From the NCBI GenBank assembly GCA_946479405.1, contig CAMLGD010000219.1, positions 1 to 5,212 of the forward strand: a stretch of DNA of 5,212 nucleotides, written 5' to 3'. This document shows positions 1 through 4,593 of the stretch, piece by piece (within the stretch, counting starts at the first letter, position 1; each line of letters opens with the position of its first letter). The stretch is from an uncultured Vogesella sp. GTDB lineage: Bacteria > Pseudomonadota > Gammaproteobacteria > Burkholderiales > Chromobacteriaceae. A program made the position numbers and the translations under genes. The notes beneath the pieces were generated by a model. That model did no database searches. It was not told the DNA's origin and was given only the letters and a program-made list of their open reading frames with translations.

Positions 1-216
1 ATCTTCGAGGCGCTGACCGCCTCCGACCGGCCGTACAAGCGGGCCAAGACGCTGTCCGAAGCCATCCACATCCTCAGCGGCTTCAAGCAGCGGCGGCATA
101 TCGACCCGCTGCTGTTCGACCTGTTCCTCACCTCCGGCGTGTACCTGCAGTATGCGCAGCGCTATCTGCAGCCTGAGCAGATCGATGAAGTGGACATCGC
201 CCGCTACCTGGGCTGA
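1..216 (+). CDS. HD-GYP-type phosphodiesterase, C-terminal fragment (5' end outside window)
   Basis: The reading frame is open from the first base and ends at TGA 214-216, giving the last 71 residues of a larger protein. The visible part begins IFEALTASDRPYKRAKTLSE, which matches the end of the HD-GYP domain: the helix after the metal-binding core, with the family's typical ALTASDRPYK stretch. It then continues through LFDLFLTSGVYLQYA to a short acidic tail ending in RYLG. HD-GYP proteins usually hydrolyse cyclic di-GMP and sit in the cytoplasm behind sensory or membrane domains. The HD metal ligands and the GYP motif themselves lie upstream of the window, so neither activity nor N-terminal sensory architecture can be judged here. 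A plain HD-domain phosphohydrolase with the same tail is the main alternative. The next gene on this strand begins 305 bases later and looks separately transcribed. Confidence 0.82.
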   Translation: MFEALTASDRPYKRAKTLSEAIHILSGFKQRRHIDPLLFDLFLTSGVYLQYAQRYLQPEQIDEVDIARYLG

Positions 217-224
217 TGCCGCCA

Positions 225-256
225 GGTTGGCCGCAGTTCCGGCGTGGCGGCCAGCC
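225..256 (+). terminator. Hairpin 8 bases after the HD-GYP stop, possible terminator without U-tract
   Basis: GGTTGGCCGC (225-234) pairs with GCGGCCAGCC (247-256) over 10 bp with one G-U wobble and a 12-base loop. Its position directly after the stop codon suits transcript ending or 3'-end protection. No T-run follows, so it is not a canonical intrinsic terminator. Confidence 0.33.
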
Positions 257-273
257 CGGACCGGCACTGCCAT

Positions 274-314
274 TTGACTTGCGTCATGGCGTTTGTGCCG
301 GTGGCACCTAGAGT
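274..314 (+). promoter_or_regulatory. FNR/ANR-like site with -10 element (putative class II promoter of the solute-binding gene)
   Basis: TTGAC (274-278), a TTGC spacer (279-282) and GTCAT (283-287) form a dyad close to the FNR/ANR consensus TTGAT-N4-ATCAA: the left half keeps TTGA and the right half keeps TCA with T for the last A. A -10-like TAGAGT lies at 309-314 (4 of 6 against TATAAT). If transcription starts near 322, the dyad centre (280.5) falls at -41.5, the standard position for class II activation by this family. There is no good independent -35 for that -10, which fits an activator-dependent promoter. A second small dyad, GTGCC-GGT-GGCAC (295-307), lies between the two elements. 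This is inferred from pattern and spacing only; oxygen control is not shown. Confidence 0.5.
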
Positions 315-521
315 GAATCAGCAGCGGGCAGGGAGGCCTGGCCGCGGCAACGGACAAGGTTGGATATAGATATGCGGCCGGCGCCAGCAGGGCGCGGGCC
401 TCAGGCATACAGGGTTTTGGGCGGCGGGTGCCATGCCTGCCGCCAACAGGACTCAGCGCCTTGCCGGGACTGGCTGGACCTTTTGGGAGGGGGAGCGTGC
501 TTCATCTACGAAAGGAACAAC
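315..521 (+). other. Long 5' leader of the solute-binding gene
   Basis: About 200 bases separate the putative promoter from the ATG at 522. The stretch has no convincing gene. The frame of the downstream gene is open back to a TTG at 360, but the extra 54 residues are rich in Gly, Pro, Cys and Arg and would bury the signal peptide. A strong hairpin lies at 420-444: GGCGGCGGG (420-428) pairs with CCTGCCGCC (436-444), 9 bp with one G-U wobble around a 7-base loop. I looked for known riboswitch cores (glycine, SAM, others) and could not support one. Confidence 0.4.
513..516 (+). promoter_or_regulatory. Ribosome binding site deciding the start at 522
   Basis: AGGA, within AAAGGAAC, ends 5 bases before ATG 522. 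The Met at 522 is followed at once by a clean signal peptide. Upstream in-frame candidates (TTG 360, ATG 372) have no comparable site and give an unlikely N-terminal extension. Confidence 0.75.
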
Positions 522-1412
522 ATGAAATCCCCGCTTACGCTCTCCGCCATGCTGCTTGTCGGGCTGGCGGCCACCGGCAACGTCTGTCGTGCCGATACCC
601 TGCAGAAGATCGCGGACAGCAACCGCATCACCGTGTCGTACCGCGAGGCAGCGGTGCCGTTCAGCTACGTGGTCAATGGCAACAACATCATGGGCTTTGC
701 CGTCGACCTGACCGAGGCGGTAATCGACGACGTACGCCAGCAGCTCAAGCGCCCGGCGCTGCAGGTGGCATATATCCCGGTTACCTCGCAGACGCGCATC
801 CCCATGCTGGTGAATGGTAGCTACGACCTGGAGTGCGGCTCCACCACCAATAACGTCGCCCGCAACAAGGACGTTGCCTTCTCCATCAACTACTTCTATG
901 CCGGCACCCGGGTGCTGACCAGCAAGGCGGCCAATATCCGCAGCTATGCCGACCTGGCCGGCAAGACGGTGGCCACTACCGCCGGCAGTACCAATGAGAA
1001 AGTCATCCGTCAGTACAGTGAACAGCATGGCTTGGGCATGCAGCTGTTGCCGGCGAAAGACTATGCCGACTCGCTGGCGTTGCTGGAGCAGGGCCGCGCC
1101 GCGGCGGTGGCGTTGGACGATATCCTGTTGTACGGCCTGCGCGCCGGGGCGGCCAACCCTGCCGCGCTGGAAGTGGTGGGTGAGACGCTGCAGGTCGAAC
1201 CGTATGCCTGCATGCTGCGCAAGGATGATCCGGCCTTCAAGACGCTGGTGGATGGCGCCATCGCCCGGCTGATGCAGTCTGGCCGCTTTGCCCGCCTGTA
1301 TCACAGCTGGTTCGAAATGCCGATTCCGCCCAAGGGCACCATGCTGGCCATGCCAATGAGCGCAGCGCTGCAGGCCAATCTCAAGACCATGAGCGACAAG
1401 CCGGAACGCTAG
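522..1412 (+). CDS. gltI: GltI-type periplasmic glutamate/aspartate-binding protein (orphan ABC solute-binding protein)
   Basis: The 296-residue protein has a Sec signal peptide: Lys2, a hydrophobic core over about residues 5-19, and likely cleavage after Ala24 (VCRA/DT). Cys22 does not sit in a lipobox. The mature part is a type 2 periplasmic binding fold very close to the glutamate/aspartate receptor of gltIJKL: REAAVPFSY (41-49), TSQTRIP (88-94), ECGSTTNN (104-111), DD (199-200), CMLRKDDP (230-237) and PIPPKG (267-272). E. coli GltI is about the same length (302). Judged against the Shigella/E. coli protein from memory, ligand-contacting Arg41, Ser89, Arg92 and Ser107 are kept, but the contact His of AKDHGDS is Tyr181 here (AKDYADS). 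In transport it would capture an acidic amino acid or relative and deliver it to an inner-membrane permease. No permease or ATPase gene adjoins it: the next gene converges from the other strand. Family certain, exact ligand not. Confidence 0.88.
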   Translation: MKSPLTLSAMLLVGLAATGNVCRADTLQKIADSNRITVSYREAAVPFSYVVNGNNIMGFAVDLTEAVIDDVRQQLKRPALQVAYIPVTSQTRIPMLVNGSYDLECGSTTNNVARNKDVAFSINYFYAGTRVLTSKAANIRSYADLAGKTVATTAGSTNEKVIRQYSEQHGLGMQLLPAKDYADSLALLEQGRAAAVALDDILLYGLRAGAANPAALEVVGETLQVEPYACMLRKDDPAFKTLVDGAIARLMQSGRFARLYHSWFEMPIPPKGTMLAMPMSAALQANLKTMSDKPER

Positions 1413-1442
1413 CCACGTGGCAGCAGCGGGGCATGAGGCTGC

Positions 1443-1461
1443 CGGGGGCATGCTGCCCCCG
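1443..1461. terminator. GC-rich hairpin between convergent genes, possible bidirectional terminator
   Basis: CGGGGGCA (1443-1450) and TGCCCCCG (1454-1461) form a perfect 8-bp stem around a TGC loop. It lies 30 bases after the solute-binding stop and 10 bases after the Anbu stop on the other strand. Neither side has a T-run, so termination would have to be atypical or Rho-assisted. A competing stem (GGCAGC at 1419-1424 with GCTGCC at 1438-1443) overlaps it. Confidence 0.38.
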
Positions 1462-1471
1462 CTGGCGGCTG

Positions 1472-2218
1472 CTAGGCTTGATCGCCATCCTTGAACCACA
1501 GCGCGTCCGGCAGCTGGCTGAACACGCTGCGCAGCCCCTCGCCCCAGCCCTGGCGCAGGGTCAGGAAGTAGGGGTCGTCCTCGGTAACGCGGTGGCGCGG
1601 CGCGAAGTCGAAGTGATCGCGCTGCTGCCACAACAGGTCAATCGGCAGCCCCACCGACAGGTTTGAGCGGATGGTGGAATCGAACGAGATCAGCGTGCAC
1701 TTGATGGCCTGCGCCAGCGGCGTGTCGTGGCGGATCACCCGGTCGAGGATGGGCTTGCCGTACTTGGCTTCGCCTATCTGCAGGTAGGGCGTGTCCGGGG
1801 TGGCTTCGATGAAATTGCCCTGCGGGTAGACCTGGAACAGCCGTGGCGGCTCGCCCTTGATCTGCCCTCCCACCAAAAAGCTGCAGCCGTAGTCCACGCC
1901 TTGCGACTGGGTCTGGCCGTCGCCGTCGCGGGCAATGACCTCGCGCACGGTGCGGCCAACCAGCTCCGCCGCCTGGTACAGGCTGGGGACGGTGTGGAGG
2001 TTGGCCGCATCGTGGCTGAGCCGGCTTTTCAGCAGGCTCACCACGCTCTGGGTGGTGGCCAGGTTGCCGGCGTTCAGCAGCACGATCTGCCGCTCGCCCG
2101 GCACCGCCACCACGTTCATCTTGCGGAAGGTGGCCACGTGGTCCACCCCCGCGTTGGTACGCGAATCGGAGGCAAAGATCAGCCCCTCGTCCAGCACCAT
2201 GCCGACACAGTAGGTCAT
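1472..2218 (-). CDS. anbu: Anbu, proteasome-related N-terminal threonine peptidase
   Basis: This 248-residue protein belongs to the Ntn-hydrolase family of bacterial proteasome relatives (COG3484, Anbu or putative proteasome-type protease). It starts MTYCVGMVLDEG; removal of Met exposes Thr as the catalytic residue 1. Counting from that Thr, Asp17 lies in ASDSRT and Lys32 in FRKM, equivalent to the Thr1/Asp17/Lys33 set of proteasome beta subunits. Other family marks are LLNAGNLATTQ (47-57), QIGEAKYGKPILDR (147-160) and SFDSTIRSNLSVGLPIDLL (178-196). Anbu subunits are known to assemble into ring-like or open helical cytoplasmic particles; natural substrates are unsettled. The start codon overlaps the transglutaminase stop as ATGA (2218-2215), and a GGAGG lies at 2233-2229, 10 bases ahead, inside the upstream gene. 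It is the last gene of the cluster, so its expression probably depends on coupling to the transglutaminase. Confidence 0.95.
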   Translation of the reverse strand: MTYCVGMVLDEGLIFASDSRTNAGVDHVATFRKMNVVAVPGERQIVLLNAGNLATTQSVVSLLKSRLSHDAANLHTVPSLYQAAELVGRTVREVIARDGDGQTQSQGVDYGCSFLVGGQIKGEPPRLFQVYPQGNFIEATPDTPYLQIGEAKYGKPILDRVIRHDTPLAQAIKCTLISFDSTIRSNLSVGLPIDLLWQQRDHFDFAPRHRVTEDDPYFLTLRQGWGEGLRSVFSQLPDALWFKDGDQA

Positions 2219-3009
2219 TGCTGGTCTGCCTCCGTTACCCGTGCATGCGCCTGCAGCGCCTCGCTGCCACCGCCCCGGCGCACGCCGCGCACCGGGCTGG
2301 CATCGCTGTAGTCCAGGCCCACCGCCAGCTTCAGGTGGTGGCGGTCCGGGCGCATGCGGTTGCTGATGTCAAAGCCCAGCCAGCGGCCCGCGGCATGCAC
2401 CTCGGCCCAGGCGTGGCTGGCCACGTGGGTGTCGCGGTCGCTCAGCAGGTAGCCGCTGACATAGCGCGCCGGCAGCCCCAGGCTGCGGCAGGCGGCGATG
2501 AACACATGGCTGTGGTCCTGACATACGCCGGCGCCCAGCGCCAGCGCCGCGCTGGCCGTGGTTTCCGCCGCGGTGACGCCGCTGCTGTAGGGCATGGCAT
2601 CGGCTACCGTCAGCATCAGCGCGGCGAGGCCGGCTTCCGCATTGGCGGCAATGGCGGCGGCATGGCTGGCCGCCAGCGCGCAGATGGCGGCGTCTGGTTC
2701 GGTCAGCGCGCTGCCGCGCAGGAACACCGGCGGTGGCAGGGCCTCGGCCTCGTCCGCCCAGTCGTCGCTGGTTTCCACCACGCCGTGGGCGCGCAGGCGA
2801 ATCTCGCTGTGCGGGGTGTCCAGGGTCAGCACATGCAGGATGTTGCCGTAGGCATCGCTGCTTTCACTGGCGGCCACCGGCAGCTCCAGCTGCCAGCTGA
2901 TGATGCGCTGATGCGCTGTTTGCGGCGGCGTCAGGCGCAGGTACTGGGTGCTGTGGCTGACGGTGGCGTCGTAGTGGTAGACGGTTTCGTGCGAGATGGT
3001 CAGTTGCAT
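2215..3009 (-). CDS. Transglutaminase-like cysteine enzyme of the Anbu cluster
   Basis: The 264-residue protein has the two-part layout of this COG1305 subgroup. The N-terminal beta-rich region begins MQLTISHETVYHYDATVSHS and carries YLRLTPP. The papain-like transglutaminase core follows, with the catalytic triad visible as Cys163 (GAGVCQDHSHVF), His199 (ASHAWAEV) and Asp214 (GFDISNR). The tail HHLKLAVGLDYSDASPVRG is also typical. No signal peptide or membrane segment is seen, so it should be cytoplasmic, like Anbu. Such enzymes can cleave or transfer acyl groups at amide bonds; the substrate here is unknown. A strong AGGAGG (3019-3014) lies 4 bases before the ATG, fixing the start. The gene is coupled to Anbu by an ATGA overlap, but 155 bases separate it from the GNAT gene upstream, so it may have its own promoter or rely on read-through. 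Confidence 0.93.
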   Translation of the reverse strand: MQLTISHETVYHYDATVSHSTQYLRLTPPQTAHQRIISWQLELPVAASESSDAYGNILHVLTLDTPHSEIRLRAHGVVETSDDWADEAEALPPPVFLRGSALTEPDAAICALAASHAAAIAANAEAGLAALMLTVADAMPYSSGVTAAETTASAALALGAGVCQDHSHVFIAACRSLGLPARYVSGYLLSDRDTHVASHAWAEVHAAGRWLGFDISNRMRPDRHHLKLAVGLDYSDASPVRGVRRGGGSEALQAHARVTEADQQ

Positions 3010-3164
3010 ATTGCCTCCTGCGGATAACGGCTAAAAACCGGTTTGCGATCTGCTACGTCTGCTCTCGATCGGGGCGATGCGGCGTTAAGCTCTGCACGGG
3101 AATGCGCCGTTGCGAGATGTAAACGCCGTCGTTTGCCTTGCCGCGCTAGCCTGCCAGCGCGGCA
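3010..3164 (-). other. 155-base gap inside the cluster, with hairpin and small palindrome
   Basis: All other junctions of this cluster overlap or lie within a few bases, so this gap stands out. It holds a 9-bp hairpin directly after the GNAT stop and a 10-bp perfect palindrome AAACCGGTTT (3035-3044), about 26 bases ahead of the transglutaminase start. On the minus strand a TTTACA (3124-3119) resembles a -35, but no acceptable -10 lies 16-18 bases further on, so I could not assign a sigma70 promoter. No coding remnant was recognised. Confidence 0.45.
3139..3164 (-). terminator. Perfect 9-bp hairpin right after the GNAT stop
   Basis: Read on the minus strand, TGCCGCGCT (3164-3156) pairs with AGCGCGGCA (3147-3139) around an 8-base loop. 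The stem begins at the base after the TGA stop. The following bases are AGGCAAAC, with no T-run, so full intrinsic termination is doubtful. Partial termination or 3'-end protection of the upstream three-gene message is possible. Confidence 0.4.
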
Positions 3165-3671
3165 TCAGCTGGCGAGTGAAAGTTGCCAGTAGGCCACGTC
3201 CAGCCAGCGGCCGAACTTGCGGCCAACCTGTTCGAAGCTGGCTACCTGCTTGAAGCCCAGCGCGCGGTGCAATGCGTCGCTGGCCGGGTTGGGTTGCGCC
3301 ACGCCGCCGATCACGGTGCGCAGGCCCAGAGCGGTGAGCCGTTGCAGCAGCTCGCGGTACAGCAGCTTGCCCAGGCCCTGGCCTACGGTTGCCTGGCGCA
3401 GGTAGATGCTGGCTTCCGCACTGTGGCGGTAGGCCGGGCGCGCACGCCAGCGGCTGGCATAGGCGTAGCCGAACAGCTCGCCGTCCTCGGCTTCGGCCAC
3501 CAGCCACGGCAGGCCCTGCGCCTGGGTGCCGGCGATGCGTTCGGCCATGTCGGCCACGCTTACCGGCTGCTCTTCGAAAGAGATGGTGGTGTACTCGATG
3601 TACGGGTTGTAGATGGCGCAGATGGCGGCCGCGTCGTGCGGGGTGGCCTCGCGGATGATCAGCTCGCTCAT
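3165..3671 (-). CDS. GNAT N-acetyltransferase of the MnaT/phosphinothricin-acetyltransferase family
   Basis: The 168-residue single-domain GNAT protein begins MSELIIREATPHDAAAICAI. The family's YNPYIEYTTISFEE follows (21-34), then LPWLVAE (54-60), GYAYASRWR (68-76) and YRHSAEASIY (81-90). The acetyl-CoA pyrophosphate loop is VGQGLG (96-101). PNPASDALHRALGF (127-140) and GRKFGRWLDVAYW (150-162) complete the fold. Relatives such as E. coli MnaT (YncA) and the PAT/Bar enzymes acetylate the amine of small molecules such as methionine analogues or phosphinothricin. Its start overlaps the alpha-E stop as ATGA (3671-3668), with GGAGG (3680-3676) 4 bases ahead, so it is translated with alpha-E. Upstream in-frame codons run antiparallel to nothing known and only shadow alpha-E, so the longer frame was rejected. 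A GNAT is not one of the usual four partners of this cluster; it may modify the pathway's substrate or be a passenger. Confidence 0.9.
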   Translation of the reverse strand: MSELIIREATPHDAAAICAIYNPYIEYTTISFEEQPVSVADMAERIAGTQAQGLPWLVAEAEDGELFGYAYASRWRARPAYRHSAEASIYLRQATVGQGLGKLLYRELLQRLTALGLRTVIGGVAQPNPASDALHRALGFKQVASFEQVGRKFGRWLDVAYWQLSLAS

Positions 3672-4591
3672 GCTGCCTCCAGGTAGGCGCCGTGCACGGC
3701 ATCGCCCAGTGCGTGAATCTGGCTGAGGAACTGCGCCAGGTAGGCGTGCAGCCCGCCGGCAAGAATGCTGTCGATCTGGTCGTAGCTCAGCTCGGCATGC
3801 AGGGTTGCGGCCAACCTTTTGGCACGGTGGCCGGTGTCGCCCTGGATGCGCGGCAGCAGCTCGGCAATCTCGTCCACGCAGGCGCGCAGCGAGCGCGGCA
3901 CGTCCGGGCGCAGGATCAGCAGCTCGGCCACCCGCCGCGCGCTCAGGCTGTCGCGGTACAGCTCGTGGTAGGCCTCGAAGGCGCCCAGCGAGCGCAGCAG
4001 CGCGCCCCACAGGTAGAAATCCGCCGCGCTGTCGTCCAGCTCGTGGCCCACCAGGTGCGATTTCACGTCGATCAGCCGTGCGGTGTTGTCGGCGCGTTCC
4101 AGGAAGGTGCCAAGGCGGATGAAGGAAAACGCGTCGTTGCGCTGGATGGTGCCGTAGGTGGTGCCGCGGAACAGGTGCGAGCGCTCTTTCACCCAGTCGA
4201 AGAAACCGGCCAGCGGGCGGCCCTCGGCGGCCATCTGCCGCGCTTCCAGCCAGCTGGCGTTGATGTTTTCCCACATCTCGCCGGTGATCTTGCCGCGCAC
4301 GGCGTGGGCGTTTTCGCGGGCGTATTTCAGGCAGCTGATGATGCTGGCGGGGTTGGCCGCATCAAAGGTCATGAAGTGCAGCACGTCGGCGGCGGCAAGC
4401 TGCGGGTGGCGGGCGCGGCAGGCGTCCAGCGCGCCGGTGGTGGCCAGTGCGGCGGCAATGTCGGCGCCGCCTCGGGATTGCGGCAGCAGCGACAGGCTGT
4501 GGGTCACGTCGAGAAGGCGCGCCAGGTTTTCGGCGCGCTCCATGTAACGGCTCATCCAGTACAGCTGGGAAGCGGTGCGCGAGAGCATCAT
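3668..4591 (-). CDS. Alpha-E domain protein (COG2307/DUF403), partner of the ATP-grasp ligase
   Basis: The 307-residue, largely helical protein has the N-terminus MLSRTASQLYWMSRYMERAE typical of the family, and full family length. Two similar charged motifs, ERAENLARLLDV (18-29) and ERADNTARLIDV (165-176), suggest an internal duplication of the helical unit. NASWLEAR (111-118), FDWVKERSHLFRGTTYGT (131-148) and LSYDQID (268-274) are further family-like stretches. No enzyme activity is established. The protein is almost always encoded next to the circularly permuted ATP-grasp protein, which implies a joint complex or successive steps. Three in-frame ATGs lie at 4597, 4591 and 4588. The first overlaps the upstream stop as ATGA but abuts the GGAGGA (4603-4598), leaving no spacing. 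The second is 6 bases beyond it and is preferred; the third gives the commonest family N-terminus, MLSRTA. The end overlaps the GNAT start. Confidence 0.93.
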   Translation of the reverse strand: MMLSRTASQLYWMSRYMERAENLARLLDVTHSLSLLPQSRGGADIAAALATTGALDACRARHPQLAAADVLHFMTFDAANPASIISCLKYARENAHAVRGKITGEMWENINASWLEARQMAAEGRPLAGFFDWVKERSHLFRGTTYGTIQRNDAFSFIRLGTFLERADNTARLIDVKSHLVGHELDDSAADFYLWGALLRSLGAFEAYHELYRDSLSARRVAELLILRPDVPRSLRACVDEIAELLPRIQGDTGHRAKRLAATLHAELSYDQIDSILAGGLHAYLAQFLSQIHALGDAVHGAYLEAA

Positions 4592-4593
4592 GA

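Noticed and set aside
360..521. In-frame upstream extension of the solute-binding protein from TTG 360 or ATG 372
   Set aside because: It would place 50 or more low-quality residues ahead of a clear signal peptide. The AGGA at 513-516 fits ATG 522.
315..521. Possible glycine riboswitch, prompted by CTCAGGCATACAGG near 400-413
   Set aside because: The rest of the conserved glycine aptamer core is not seen and the gene is not a glycine gene.
453..1631. Long open frame of 392 codons on the minus strand, antisense to the solute-binding gene and running into the Anbu gene
   Set aside because: High GC makes long antisense frames common. The product is rich in Arg, Ala, Gly and His without any recognisable motif, and it overlaps two genes of certain identity.
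2218..3027. Plus-strand open frame of 269 codons opposite the transglutaminase gene
   Set aside because: The translation has repetitive Ala/Gly/Val/Arg/Gln composition and no family motif. The minus strand carries an intact catalytic triad.
3010..3164. Sigma70 promoter on the minus strand from TTTACA (3124-3119)
   Set aside because: No -10-like hexamer lies at 16-18 bases spacing.
3672..4274. Upstream extension of the GNAT frame overlapping alpha-E
   Set aside because: The extra residues are Arg/Ala/Pro-rich shadow sequence. The start at 3671 has a Shine-Dalgarno and the ATGA overlap, and gives a full-length GNAT.
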